NCBI GenBank assembly: GCA_947497755.1
Contig: CANMHT010000007.1
Coordinates: 113,270-177,269, forward strand
Length of the DNA: 64,000 nucleotides
Reading direction: 5' to 3'
Source of the DNA: an uncultured Polaribacter sp.
GTDB taxonomy: Bacteria > Bacteroidota > Bacteroidia > Flavobacteriales > Flavobacteriaceae
In this document: in pieces, positions 45,142-54,538 of the stretch
Layout: each line of letters opens with the position of its first letter
Numbering within the stretch: position 1 is the first letter of the stretch
Program-made: the position numbers and the translations under genes
Notes under the pieces: generated by a model
Told to the model about the DNA's origin: nothing
The model's database searches: none
The model's input: only the letters and a program-made list of their open reading frames with translations

Positions 45142-46391
45142 TTAGTATTATTTTTAAATATGGATTGTATAATTATTAAGGCGACTATTGGGAAGATAAT
45201 TTTATAAAATAAATCATAAAAAAATAAAGCAAAAGATACACCAAATGGATTCATCCAAGCTAAATGAAATGCTAAAACCTTATACTCAAGATACTTAGAG
45301 TGAAACAACTTATAAGATAAGCGAAAATAATAACCTGTAAAAATTCCAGAAAAAATTGTACCTAAAAAACCAAAATTAACATAGCTTTCAAAAATTATAG
45401 AAGAAGCAATACCACTTGGAATATTAAAATATATATCATTATGAATAGCCTTTGCTAAAAATGGGGTTATTGTTAAATCTCTATAATTTATCATATTAGG
45501 TGGGAATATTTGAAACAGCCCATAAAAATATGATTGTCCATAAAGAAAATCCCAATCTTCATTTACGAATGTTGATAACCCAGCATATGTTGAATCAAAA
45601 CGTGAAAATGCATCTGAAATATTAATAAAGACAAGTGTAGAGTTTTCTAGCCCACTAATAAAACTTTTTCCGCTTCTTATACCATCAAGACCAATCATTA
45701 AAATAATTAGTATAAAAGAATACATCACAATTTTAAGGACACTTAATTTTTCAATTAAATTAAAATTAACAAAAACTATCATTATAATTGGAAATAAAAG
45801 TGTTCCTCTTCCTGAACTAATTCCGAAAAATGGAACCAGTAATAAATAAATCATTACTGAAACCAATATGAAATTTCTTGGTTTGTATTTTTGGAAAGTC
45901 TTTAAAAATATTGGTAAAGAAAAAGTTAATAGTGGAATAAATAATAAATACCTACCAAACCCTGATTGATTTACATAACCAACGGCAATTTTTCTATTGA
46001 ATGAATAATTAAAAATATTCCCACCAACCATATAAATCAATAGTAAAACAGATATTAAAATACCTATTCCTGCAGAATATTTAGAAATTTCCAATTTAGG
46101 TAAAGTGATTGATTTGGTTAACTTAAATTTAAAGCCTACAAAAAAACAGACTAAGAATACAAGAAATATTAAAAATACCTGATAGTTTACTGAAAAGAAA
46201 TGCTTATTAAATTTCCCTAACCAAAACTTAAAATAACTCAAATCATAATAATAAAGAATTGGAGATATTAAAAACGTAATGAAAATAAATACTATTGGAA
46301 AAACCAAAGGAGTTTTAATTAATTTCAACAAAAGTTGATAGTTACCTTTTTGGAAAAATATAAACAGAGAAATTAAAGAGAAAGCTATCAT
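45138..46391 (-). CDS. Wzy-like polysaccharide polymerase
   Basis: The 417-residue protein is almost entirely hydrophobic, with about ten to eleven membrane segments and one longer periplasmic loop (about residues 265-330) of mixed polarity. This is typical of O-antigen/capsule polymerases. The SSGRGTLLFPIIMIVF motif near residue 190 and GLDGIRSGKSFISG resemble the oligosaccharide repeat unit polymerase family. Sequence identity among Wzy proteins is low, so the call rests on topology and on its position next to the flippase and glycosyltransferases. It would join repeat units on the periplasmic side of the inner membrane. Confidence 0.75.
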   Translation of the reverse strand: MIAFSLISLFIFFQKGNYQLLLKLIKTPLVFPIVFIFITFLISPILYYYDLSYFKFWLGKFNKHFFSVNYQVFLIFLVFLVCFFVGFKFKLTKSITLPKLEISKYSAGIGILISVLLLIYMVGGNIFNYSFNRKIAVGYVNQSGFGRYLLFIPLLTFSLPIFLKTFQKYKPRNFILVSVMIYLLLVPFFGISSGRGTLLFPIIMIVFVNFNLIEKLSVLKIVMYSFILIILMIGLDGIRSGKSFISGLENSTLVFINISDAFSRFDSTYAGLSTFVNEDWDFLYGQSYFYGLFQIFPPNMINYRDLTITPFLAKAIHNDIYFNIPSGIASSIIFESYVNFGFLGTIFSGIFTGYYFRLSYKLFHSKYLEYKVLAFHLAWMNPFGVSFALFFYDLFYKIIFPIVALIIIQSIFKNNTK

Positions 46392-46444
46392 TGTTTAACT
46401 AAGTAATTGAAAAGTATTTATTAGAATTTAAATGAAAAATTATT

Positions 46445-47704
46445 TTAAAAGTACATAAACATTAAAAAAGTTATACTATACATTGTAATATATGACAGAA
46501 AACTTGATTTCTTTATAATATCAAAATTATATATAACTAAAATTATATAAGTTACAAAAGATGTTAAAAGTGATATTTTTATAAAATCAAAGATATTTAA
46601 GTCATTAGAAAAATATATGTAAACTAATTGTAAAAGGGCAACTATTACCGAAATAATAGTAAAGGAATTCTGCCTTTTATTAATATGAACAAGTCTTGTC
46701 ATAATTAAAACAGGGCAAGCAAATGCAACATATATTGGAATGATATAAAGATAAGAGTTAATAAAAACTGAATCGAAATCTAATAATTCTGATAAAATGT
46801 AATTAAAATAATAATTTTCTAATATAAAATCTAATCTTAATAATTGCGATAATCCTACCAAAGAAAATGTCAAAAGAATAAGATATATATCGTGTTTTCT
46901 TGTAGAAATTTTTGATCTTATTTTATATGTAATCTTGTCTACTGATGGATTAATTAATAAAAGGGTAACTGTTGATGTTCCAAAAAGCAATAAACTGTAA
47001 TAAGTAATTGACAAATCATTTTTGTTAAGAGATAACCAAATATAAGTTGAAAAATAATTTAGCAAAGGACTAGCCAAAAACCATGGGAGAGAAAACAATA
47101 TAATTTTTTTAAGGTTAAAGAATACTTTCTTTAAGGACTCAATTTTAATTGGAGATAAATTTATTTTTTTTGAAATAAAAAAGATAATTATTGCGAAAAA
47201 AGAATAAGTAAAAATTAAAATTGAAACATCGTAATTAAAAAAACCAATCAAAATAATTGCCAATATATTTGATAACTTAATTAAAAATTGGCAAAAATAT
47301 TGGATATAAACATTTCCTATTGCAATAGCAAAAAAACCAAGGTAATCAAATAATAATATGAAATTAATAATAATTAGTGCATATCTTATTTCTGAACTAA
47401 ATAGATTGAAAGCACTGAAAATAAAATAACAGGATAAACTTAGAATTAGGATAACAAAAGAATTAAACAAATATAGTTGTCTAAAAATTTGAATAGAGCG
47501 ATCGTTATTTTTAACAAAATAAATTAAATTACCACTAATTAAGTTTAAACCAGAAAACAACAGTATTTGCCTTGACATATTGATTGTTAATTCATAAGAT
47601 GATCTGGTAGTATTAAATCCAATAATCTTATTTAATGCAACTACTGTTAATAGCGAAATAGAAAAATTAATTATATTCCAAAACCTATTATTAATGAATC
47701 TCAT
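46445..47704 (-). CDS. Wzx-like polysaccharide flippase
   Basis: The 419-residue membrane protein has about twelve predicted segments spread evenly from residue 10 to the C-terminus, with short charged loops, as in the MOP/PST family. The N-terminal RFINNRFWNIINFSISLLTVVALNKIIGF segment and the NFILLFDYLGFFAIAIGNVYIQYF region are compatible with Wzx. It would carry lipid-linked repeat units across the inner membrane. The call depends on topology and on the neighbouring polymerase. It starts inside the end of the upstream glycosyltransferase gene (14-base overlap). Very AT-rich. Confidence 0.72.
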   Translation of the reverse strand: MRFINNRFWNIINFSISLLTVVALNKIIGFNTTRSSYELTINMSRQILLFSGLNLISGNLIYFVKNNDRSIQIFRQLYLFNSFVILILSLSCYFIFSAFNLFSSEIRYALIIINFILLFDYLGFFAIAIGNVYIQYFCQFLIKLSNILAIILIGFFNYDVSILIFTYSFFAIIIFFISKKINLSPIKIESLKKVFFNLKKIILFSLPWFLASPLLNYFSTYIWLSLNKNDLSITYYSLLLFGTSTVTLLLINPSVDKITYKIRSKISTRKHDIYLILLTFSLVGLSQLLRLDFILENYYFNYILSELLDFDSVFINSYLYIIPIYVAFACPVLIMTRLVHINKRQNSFTIISVIVALLQLVYIYFSNDLNIFDFIKISLLTSFVTYIILVIYNFDIIKKSSFLSYITMYSITFLMFMYF

Positions 47705-48782
47705 TTAAAATATTTTTTAAAATTAAATTTGTTTTCGAATCATCATAATAAGAACTGAACTCATCATACACTTTGTTACATAGTGCAAAATATTCTTCTT
47801 TATTATAATTACTAATTTTATATAAAACTTTAGTCAAATTTAATTCATTTGAGTTTAAGTAACATGAAGTAGGTTCAATACTAAACCCTCCTTTTTTAAC
47901 ATAAGAAATAGATGGAATACCTGCAGAAGATGTTTCTCTTATAGCTCCACCACTACCAGGCCCAGTGTATTCACTAAATTCACCAAGTACAAAAACCCTA
48001 GATAAACTATTAACATAAGAACTTAAATCTTTGATAGGAATTCTTTGATTTATTATTACATCATCTCTAAAATTAGAGTTTTTAATAATTTCTCTAGTTT
48101 TTTCTACGTCAATACCCCATAAAAAAATGTGTAATTTAAATTTTACTCCTTTTGATTTTAATTCGGACAATGAATTAAAAATTGCAGGGTTATTTTTAAG
48201 TCTAAAACTTTGTGAAGAAAAATGCACAAAATTTACGGTATCATCAAAAGAAGGTATGTGTTTGGTCCATCTTTGAACAAAAATTGGTAAGAATTTAATC
48301 TTAAAACCAAAAAAAGACTTAAAAACATGATCAAAATCCATCTGATTAGAAACAATAATTGATTCTGTTTTTAACAAAGAAACTTTAAAAATAAGTGATC
48401 TGAAAAATTTATAAAAATATTTTACCCCGAAAGAATGTATTCTATGCCCGAAATAAAAATCTTTAAACCCTCCAATATTATAATATATAGATTTAAAATT
48501 CCTAAACCTTAAAAAAACCAAACCACTATGGGTAAAAGTAATTATTTTATCAAATTTCTTAAGAAAATCATTTTTTAAATAATTTCCATCAGACAACTTA
48601 ATCCCTCTTAAAAAACTAAAAGATTCATAATAGATAATATTAGATTCATCAATATCTGGCCAATTAGAATTATAGATATTATCTTTTTGTGCTAATACAA
48701 ATAGTTCACAATTTTCGATATTTATTTTTTCTAAGAATAAAAAAGCATAACCGTTTGGGTTATCGAATAATAGGACTTTCAT
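47691..48782 (-). CDS. Glycosyltransferase, GT-B fold
   Basis: The 363-residue protein begins MKVLLFDNPNGYAFLFLEKI. An ATG two codons earlier (48788) is equally possible, whereas the TTG at 48842 would overlap the upstream gene by 83 bases. C-terminal features include VNFVHFSSQSFRLKNNP, KLHIFLWGIDVEKTREII and a donor-binding-type segment EFSEYTGPGSGGAIRETSSAGIPSISYVKKGG, resembling GT4 or a neighbouring GT-B family. N-terminal similarity is weak. It overlaps the preceding glycosyltransferase by 23 bases and the flippase gene by 14, so it is part of the same translation-coupled run. Confidence 0.75.
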   Translation of the reverse strand: MKVLLFDNPNGYAFLFLEKINIENCELFVLAQKDNIYNSNWPDIDESNIIYYESFSFLRGIKLSDGNYLKNDFLKKFDKIITFTHSGLVFLRFRNFKSIYYNIGGFKDFYFGHRIHSFGVKYFYKFFRSLIFKVSLLKTESIIVSNQMDFDHVFKSFFGFKIKFLPIFVQRWTKHIPSFDDTVNFVHFSSQSFRLKNNPAIFNSLSELKSKGVKFKLHIFLWGIDVEKTREIIKNSNFRDDVIINQRIPIKDLSSYVNSLSRVFVLGEFSEYTGPGSGGAIRETSSAGIPSISYVKKGGFSIEPTSCYLNSNELNLTKVLYKISNYNKEEYFALCNKVYDEFSSYYDDSKTNLILKNILNEIH

Positions 48783-49827
48783 TTCCATTAAATTTTTTAG
48801 TTGTATTGAAAGCTGATTTAGACATTTCACAATACTTTTCAAATGATAACTTATGGGCTAATAGAGCTAAACTTTCTGGGTTTTTATCAATTATACTATT
48901 TTCAGAGTTACAATAATTTAAAGTTCCTACTCCATTAGTTAAAACAGGTAAAAAATTATTCATAGCTTCTAATGGTGTTCTGGCCATTCCTTCATGCTTA
49001 GAAAGAAGAATTAGAAATTTTGATTTATTTAAAATATCAATAATTTTATTAGGGTCACTAATATAACCTTTATATTCTACATTTTCAGATTCTAAAAACT
49101 TTTCATATTCATTATTTATTTTCTTTCCAATAATTATCAATTTGTATTTATTTTCTGAAATAGAGTTAATTTTTTTTATAAATCTTATATTTTCATTCAT
49201 CCCTTTTTGAGATGAAACTAAGCCAATAAAAACAACTGTATTAGATTCAAACTTCTCTTGGTAATCAGGTTCGTTTTTGTCAAAATTTTTAAAATATTTT
49301 GTATTAAATCTACGTGTGTTTTTTCGAAATAAATAATAGAAAAAAGTATTCGGAAGTCCACCACCAGCAGAATATATTCTTGTGGCAATTAAAAAACTAA
49401 AAAACTCTAAAAATAAAGAGAACAGATATTTAGTTTTCAATATTATTGTGTTCTCAGAAAAATAATAGGAATTGCTTATACTACCAATGTAAATTAATTT
49501 GAATCTTTTAAAAGATATAACAAACGATAATAATGAATTTAAAAAAAATAAATTCCCTGTCATAAGTAAAAAATTATCTTTCGATGATCTTATTATTCTT
49601 CTCTTTTTTATTAGATCTTTAAAGAAGCCTTGATTAACTTCCAATACATTTAATTCAATTTTTTTATAATTAGCCAGATTAACTTCAGAAACTTTTACAA
49701 CATTAGGAACAATCAAGTTAATTTTTTTTCTTCCAAACAAATACTCTATTCGCTCTAGATTAGAACAATCAGTATAAAGATTATTTTTATACGAAATAAC
49801 ATTTAAATCTATAAAATAATTATTCAA
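48760..49827 (-). CDS. Family 4 glycosyltransferase
   Basis: The 355-residue GT-B enzyme has VVFIGLVSSQKGMNENIRFI near residue 200, KLIIIGKKINNEYEKFLE, and the donor-site motif LLSKHEGMARTPLEAMNNFLPVLTNGVG. The start is TTG 49827, eight bases inside the preceding gene. The frame upstream reaches a stop with no ATG, and the next internal Met is near residue 90, too late for the family. The extensive Ile, Asn and Lys content reflects the AT-rich composition of this part of the locus. Sugar specificity unknown. Confidence 0.85.
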   Translation of the reverse strand: MNNYFIDLNVISYKNNLYTDCSNLERIEYLFGRKKINLIVPNVVKVSEVNLANYKKIELNVLEVNQGFFKDLIKKRRIIRSSKDNFLLMTGNLFFLNSLLSFVISFKRFKLIYIGSISNSYYFSENTIILKTKYLFSLFLEFFSFLIATRIYSAGGGLPNTFFYYLFRKNTRRFNTKYFKNFDKNEPDYQEKFESNTVVFIGLVSSQKGMNENIRFIKKINSISENKYKLIIIGKKINNEYEKFLESENVEYKGYISDPNKIIDILNKSKFLILLSKHEGMARTPLEAMNNFLPVLTNGVGTLNYCNSENSIIDKNPESLALLAHKLSFEKYCEMSKSAFNTTKKFNGNESPIIR

Positions 49828-50956
49828 AATGTAAATTGATTGTTTTATTTATTAATGTTTCTGTATGATACTCTTTTTGGTACCATGAATTTAATTCTTT
49901 ACCCAATTTCAACAACTCATCATTTTCTAACAAAATAACTTCTTTTAAAACTTTTTCTAAAGAATATACATTGTTTTCGAACTCAAATAATGGAGGACGA
50001 GTAGAATGAAATAAATGATCGTGTATAAATGAATAATGAGTAATTACAGGTTTGGCTAAACTCATTGCTTCTCTAGTTATCCCTCCAATAAATCCAGGGT
50101 ACTTTTCTGGGTCGGTAAACTCATTAACAACTATATATGACTTACTAATAAATTTTAATAAATTATCCCTATTCTGTAATTCAATCCAATTGATATATTT
50201 ACCTATTTCATGTTTTTTTAACCTCTCCTTATGCCTTTCCCATAATTCTCCCCACTTTATAAATACAATTCTAATATTATTTTCATTAAATCTGCTACTA
50301 TGTTCTTCAAAAACATTGATTAAAGAATCAATAAAAATGTCAAGTTGTTTAATTTCAGAGTGTCTTGTTGGAACAAAAATTACGTTATTATCATTAAATA
50401 ATGAATCAAGATTATCAAAAGTTTTTTTTGATGTTAATGCTAATTCATCATTAATTAGAGGAATGTATTTAATCTTGTTTTTTTTAACATTAAAAAAATT
50501 CAGGTATGGTATGTCAGTAGATTGACTAACAACAATATACTTTGCATATTTTAATGAGAGTTTGGCTAAATAAGCTCTAACAATTGTTTTTATCTTAGCA
50601 TTTTCTTTAAATGGTGTACTTAAAATATCTCCATAACCATGGTAAATAAATTTAGCACCTAATAAAAGAGGTATAAAACATGAAAACAGTCCAAAACAAT
50701 GAAACGATACATTTTTTTTTCCTTTCTTTCTAAGAAGATTCCACAAAAAATACACTCTAGATATTTTCTTTTTTCCATTTAATAAAAAGACTCCAGGTAT
50801 TTTATAGAAATCTTGTTCAAACCATGATGGAAAATCTCTTTCAATACCATAATAATCTACAATAGATATAGATTGAATCTTTGAAAATGATTTAACCTTC
50901 TTATGGTAAATAAAACTATAATTACATGTATTCCCTAAAAAGACAACTGTTTTCAT
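49820..50956 (-). CDS. Glycosyltransferase, GT-B fold (GT4-like)
   Basis: The 378-residue protein has an N-terminal Rossmann-like half (VVFLGNTCNYSFIYHKKVKSF, FHCFGLFSCFIPLLLGAKFIYHGYGD). Its C-terminal half has VIFVPTRHSEIKQLDIFI and IRIVFIKWGELWERHKERLKKH, and then a donor-site-like GGITREAMSLAKPVITHYS. The order is that of GT4-like enzymes although the glutamates are spaced unusually. Its ATG lies 35 bases inside the HAD gene, the longest overlap of the locus, in another frame. Donor unknown. Confidence 0.75.
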   Translation of the reverse strand: MKTVVFLGNTCNYSFIYHKKVKSFSKIQSISIVDYYGIERDFPSWFEQDFYKIPGVFLLNGKKKISRVYFLWNLLRKKGKKNVSFHCFGLFSCFIPLLLGAKFIYHGYGDILSTPFKENAKIKTIVRAYLAKLSLKYAKYIVVSQSTDIPYLNFFNVKKNKIKYIPLINDELALTSKKTFDNLDSLFNDNNVIFVPTRHSEIKQLDIFIDSLINVFEEHSSRFNENNIRIVFIKWGELWERHKERLKKHEIGKYINWIELQNRDNLLKFISKSYIVVNEFTDPEKYPGFIGGITREAMSLAKPVITHYSFIHDHLFHSTRPPLFEFENNVYSLEKVLKEVILLENDELLKLGKELNSWYQKEYHTETLINKTINLHFE

Positions 50957-51551
50957 TAACGTTATAAAATTGAAAGTTTAAATTTTCTGCAAGAACTCCA
51001 TCACTTTTAGGGTTATCTCCAATCACAATACCTCTTGTGTTTTTATCTAATCTAAGTTCTTTAATTATAAATTTTTTAAATTCAAAAGATGACTTTCCAT
51101 TTGACAAATCAGAAAAAAATATTTTATTTTCATCAATATATTTTTTTAAGCTTAAGATTTTTGTTTTCCTGCTTTGTTGTTCTGGATTACCATCAGTTAC
51201 AATACTTATTTTATCCTTATACTTATTTAAAAAATTAACAACACCTGGATAAAAATTTAAATGAATCGAATCATCTTCGTTTGATTCTCTAAGGGATTTT
51301 AGAAAAAACTTCAAATATTGTTTCTCAATTTTAAGGTCTTTTTCAAGAAAATTATCAAATATTCTATTATTACCATTATTTAGGTAGAATAATTTAAAGT
51401 CACTTTTCCAATTAGTATTTGTTTTTTCAGCATCAAAATTTATTTTTTTAAAAAAACTTTCAATACATGATTCAAGAAAATAATACTCATCATATAAGGT
51501 GTTATCCAAATCTAAAATAACATGTTCAAATTCATCACTTAAAAACCTCAT
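50922..51551 (-). CDS. HAD-family hydrolase
   Basis: The 209-residue enzyme has all four HAD motifs: VILDLDNTLYDE (nucleophile Asp near residue 15), IVTDGNPEQQ, a Lys in the NGKSSFEFKKF region and IVIGDNPKSDGVLA. The cap is a small C1-type helical insertion, as in phosphoglycolate-phosphatase-like members. It overlaps the ATP-grasp gene by 17 bases. ATP-grasp and HAD genes paired in surface polysaccharide loci suggest a joint step, such as making or dephosphorylating a modified residue. The substrate is unknown. Confidence 0.88.
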   Translation of the reverse strand: MRFLSDEFEHVILDLDNTLYDEYYFLESCIESFFKKINFDAEKTNTNWKSDFKLFYLNNGNNRIFDNFLEKDLKIEKQYLKFFLKSLRESNEDDSIHLNFYPGVVNFLNKYKDKISIVTDGNPEQQSRKTKILSLKKYIDENKIFFSDLSNGKSSFEFKKFIIKELRLDKNTRGIVIGDNPKSDGVLAENLNFQFYNVNENSCLFREYM

Positions 51552-52575
51552 TATAAATACGTATCATTCTTAATGTCTTTTTTATTTCTCTTTCTTTTGC
51601 AATATCCTTACCATTTAAAATATCATATGATTGTTTAAAAAAACCATATCCAGCTTTAATAGGTAACATAATACTACCAGCTATCCTAGGATTTACCTCG
51701 ACTAATTTAAAATCACCGTTCTCATCCTCTTTTAATTGAATATTAGAAATATAATGAAGATTTAATTTTTCTGATATTCTGCTTATTACTTCTTCAATTT
51801 TAGAATTAAATATAACTTCTGCTCGAGCAGTATTTGTTGTTCCGCTCTCTAATTCAAGCTTCTTGTTTATACATAAATCGATAAGCTTTCCATTAGATGA
51901 AGTAAGGTAACAGCTATACTCTTGACCAGGTAAATAATCTGTCAGAATTAATTTCAAATTTGGGCATTCTTTAGTATTATAAATGGCCTCATAATTCTCT
52001 ACATATTCGTTAAAAGACATCTCTCGTGTTCCAGATGAAGATAAAATCTTATTAATATTAGATGCACCATTTTTTGACAATATTCTCATCCCTTTTCCAC
52101 TCCCTGTAATATTGCCATATGGTCTAATAACAAATTTTTTATCTGGGTGGTTATTCAAAATATTTTTTAACGTTTCTGGATCAGAAATTTTATAATATTC
52201 AGGTGATAAGTCTCCAAGAATTTCGTGACATTTAACCTTATCAAGGCAATCATCTACAATTTGAAAATCTGCACTAAATACTTCACATTTAAATTGATTT
52301 CTATTTTTAGATAAGAATAAAACTTCTGAATCTACCATAGGAACAATTAAATCAATATTATGTTTTTCAATTAGCTCATTTAAAAATAAAATGTATTCAT
52401 TTTTATTTTTGTTTAATGGCGCATTGGGAATCACATGCACATGATTTTTTAGTTGAAAATCTTCTACATTAGATCCTGTACAAATAATACTAGATGCATT
52501 AAATGCTTTAGAAAAATATGAAAAAATATAATCGTCAAAAACTTGATAAACTCCCGTAAAAAGTATGTTATACAT
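51535..52575 (-). CDS. ATP-grasp ligase (carbamoyl-phosphate-synthase-like)
   Basis: The 346-residue protein has an N-terminal pre-ATP-grasp domain (ILFTGVYQVFDDYIFSYFS, IDLIVPMVDSEVLFLSKN). The ATP-grasp fold follows: KFVIRPYGNITGSGKGMRIL near residue 145 with the glycine-rich loop, LTDYLPGQEYSCYLTSSNGK, and the metal-binding FKLVEVNPRIAGSIMLPIKAG near residue 290. Such enzymes form amide or ester bonds through an acyl-phosphate. A likely use here is attaching an amino acid or similar group to a uronic acid, but this is inference. It shares a 17-base overlap with the HAD gene and follows the deacetylase-like gene by 51 bases. Confidence 0.87.
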   Translation of the reverse strand: MYNILFTGVYQVFDDYIFSYFSKAFNASSIICTGSNVEDFQLKNHVHVIPNAPLNKNKNEYILFLNELIEKHNIDLIVPMVDSEVLFLSKNRNQFKCEVFSADFQIVDDCLDKVKCHEILGDLSPEYYKISDPETLKNILNNHPDKKFVIRPYGNITGSGKGMRILSKNGASNINKILSSSGTREMSFNEYVENYEAIYNTKECPNLKLILTDYLPGQEYSCYLTSSNGKLIDLCINKKLELESGTTNTARAEVIFNSKIEEVISRISEKLNLHYISNIQLKEDENGDFKLVEVNPRIAGSIMLPIKAGYGFFKQSYDILNGKDIAKEREIKKTLRMIRIYNEVFK

Positions 52576-52626
52576 AGTTTGGTTATCTAAATTTGTTTAA
52601 TAAAATATTACTCTTAAGATATGAAT

Positions 52627-53355
52627 TTATTCGTAACAGTGATTTTGGTAATAAATACCTGGATGTATTAATAAATTAACTACCTCCACATTATTATTAT
52701 TTAATTCTTTAGATGGATCAATATTTTCATCAGATACAATCAGTTTTCCATTTAAGTATTTCTTCCATCTATAATTCTCACTATCACTTACATACAAACA
52801 TTTATTGAATAATTGAAAATCATCATGATAAGCTTCGTATTTATATCCTAGCTCTTTTGGAGTAATGTTTTTCCAAAAATCTAAATTATTATAACCAGTT
52901 AAGCCTCCGTGACTCGCAATTCCATTAATTTTAATATCAAAAAAAGTTTCCATAATCGAAACATCTTTTTTTAATGCTGTCTGAGCTTCTATCTTATTAA
53001 TCATTTCTATATCAACAATTTCAGAATGATAACCAATTTCATGGCCATCAGAAATACACTGATTAACAATTCGAATACTTTCGAACCCGAACAAATTATA
53101 AAATTCTGAATGTACTCTAAAGAAAATAGTTGCTTTAATTTGAAGCTTCTTTAAAATTGGTAGAATATATTTTAAATTGTTGATTTTATTATCAACATCA
53201 ATTCTCAATAAAATTACATTATCACTATAAGTTTTATTGTCTGCATACTGATCATGTGTTATAAATTTGTAACCAGATTCAATAGCATTACTTAAGATTT
53301 TCTCAAGGTTAGTATAAGTAAAATCAAATTCTCTTTTGTAATTATTTTCATTCAT
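52627..53355 (-). CDS. Polysaccharide-deacetylase-like protein (CE4 fold)
   Basis: The 242-residue protein resembles an uncharacterised CE4 subfamily: ILLRIDVDNKINNLKYIL (DVD as metal Asp), ATIFFRVHSEFYNLFG, and SDGHEIGYHSE near residue 110, then GIASHGGLTGYNN. The HxxxH pair of classical NodB deacetylases is incomplete, since only the first His of GYH is obvious, so metal binding and activity may differ. No signal peptide is present, so it acts in the cytoplasm, probably on a nucleotide- or lipid-linked sugar and not on mature polymer. It starts one base after the amidotransferase stop. Confidence 0.75.
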   Translation of the reverse strand: MNENNYKREFDFTYTNLEKILSNAIESGYKFITHDQYADNKTYSDNVILLRIDVDNKINNLKYILPILKKLQIKATIFFRVHSEFYNLFGFESIRIVNQCISDGHEIGYHSEIVDIEMINKIEAQTALKKDVSIMETFFDIKINGIASHGGLTGYNNLDFWKNITPKELGYKYEAYHDDFQLFNKCLYVSDSENYRWKKYLNGKLIVSDENIDPSKELNNNNVEVVNLLIHPGIYYQNHCYE

Positions 53356-53356
53356 A

Positions 53357-54538
53357 TCAATGATCTTTTAAAACACAAAATTTATAATAGAAACTTTTTG
53401 TAACATACCCTTTTTTATAAAGGTCATAAAAAAACGGTTGCATTTCTTCGAATGTCTTCTTATAAGTTTCGTGTTCAGAATAATGACTTGGCGGAGCACT
53501 CATTATTTCATCCCATTCTTGCTCTGAAAAATTAGTTCTCTTTTTAATTTCTACCAAAATATCATTATCAAAAGGCTTATCTTCTTTAATTTTGATAAGA
53601 GCCTCGCTTCTACTCATCTGACCAGCTCTTATTAAGGCTGAAAACTCAGAGTATCTTAAATCAATTCCAAATTTTTTAGGAAGGTAATAGTTGTTTACAA
53701 AATATGCAGATCTATTTTCCATATGATGTCCTCCATACCACTGCCACCCATACTTTTCAGATAACATTTTTTTATTAGCCTCTTTATCGTAATCTAAATA
53801 GTATAAAGGTCTAAATTTTTTAATTTTAGATTTAGAAATCCAATCAATCCATTTTTCCAGCCATAAAACTGGCAAATTTCCTAAATCTCCATCACCAAAT
53901 TTCTCATGAATTCTTTTAATATACATTGCGTCCATATAGAACCAACCAGGAGGAGAAATCCCTTCACTTCTAAATGAATGTCCTTCCCATATATGACGAA
54001 TATCATATTTCTCAGCTGCATCATATAATACAGTTGCTAATGCAATATCTGTTGGTGTATCAATTTCTGGAACTGACGCTTTAAAAAATGATTTATATAT
54101 TTCTTGATATTGTATATTATCTACAACATGCGTATATAAATCAACATCTAATTTATCTAATACACAATCAATATTTTCTACAGCTATTCTTGAGTTATAG
54201 GTATTGTCAAAGTGTGCAGCTAAAACTCGTAAACCATACTTTTCTTTTGCAATGTCTACCATATAAGATGAATCCGCTCCACCACTTACACCTATTACTA
54301 CATCATAAGGTTTACCAATTCCGTCTTTTTTAGCCGCTTCTACCTCTTTTAATATAATCTCTTCTCCCTCTTTTCCTGTAGGGTACTCATCCATCATCTG
54401 ATCATACTGAGCACAATAATTACAAATACCATCCTCATCAAAAGTTATCTTAGGTATTCTTGAATCATAAATACATCGATTACAAGTCTGAATTTCTTCT
54501 TCCTTATAATTATTTAAAAACTTAAAATGGTTGTTCAT
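53357..54538 (-). CDS. wbuX: N-acetyl sugar amidotransferase (WbuX/WbpG/PseA family)
   Basis: The 393-residue protein turns a sugar N-acetyl group into an acetamidino group using ammonia delivered by a HisH/HisF-type pair. An N-terminal zinc-type site (CNRCIYDSRIP and CNYCAQYD) precedes the PP-loop ATP-pyrophosphatase motif VIGVSGGADSSYMVDIA near residue 83. AAHFDNTYNS, EGHSFRSEGI, KIKKFRPLYYLDYDKEA and WQWYGGHHMENRSAYF are family markers. It overlaps the HisF-like gene by 17 bases, and the three-gene order HisH-HisF-WbuX equals known wbuY-wbuZ-wbuX or hisH2-hisF2-wbpG sets. Which sugar is modified is not proven by sequence. Confidence 0.93.
   Translation of the reverse strand: MNNHFKFLNNYKEEEIQTCNRCIYDSRIPKITFDEDGICNYCAQYDQMMDEYPTGKEGEEIILKEVEAAKKDGIGKPYDVVIGVSGGADSSYMVDIAKEKYGLRVLAAHFDNTYNSRIAVENIDCVLDKLDVDLYTHVVDNIQYQEIYKSFFKASVPEIDTPTDIALATVLYDAAEKYDIRHIWEGHSFRSEGISPPGWFYMDAMYIKRIHEKFGDGDLGNLPVLWLEKWIDWISKSKIKKFRPLYYLDYDKEANKKMLSEKYGWQWYGGHHMENRSAYFVNNYYLPKKFGIDLRYSEFSALIRAGQMSRSEALIKIKEDKPFDNDILVEIKKRTNFSEQEWDEIMSAPPSHYSEHETYKKTFEEMQPFFYDLYKKGYVTKSFYYKFCVLKDH

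Noticed and set aside
50922..50956. 35-base overlap of the HAD and glycosyltransferase genes as a programmed frameshift fusion
   Set aside because: Each product has a complete N- and C-terminus for its family, and the downstream gene has its own ATG. Ordinary translational coupling explains it.
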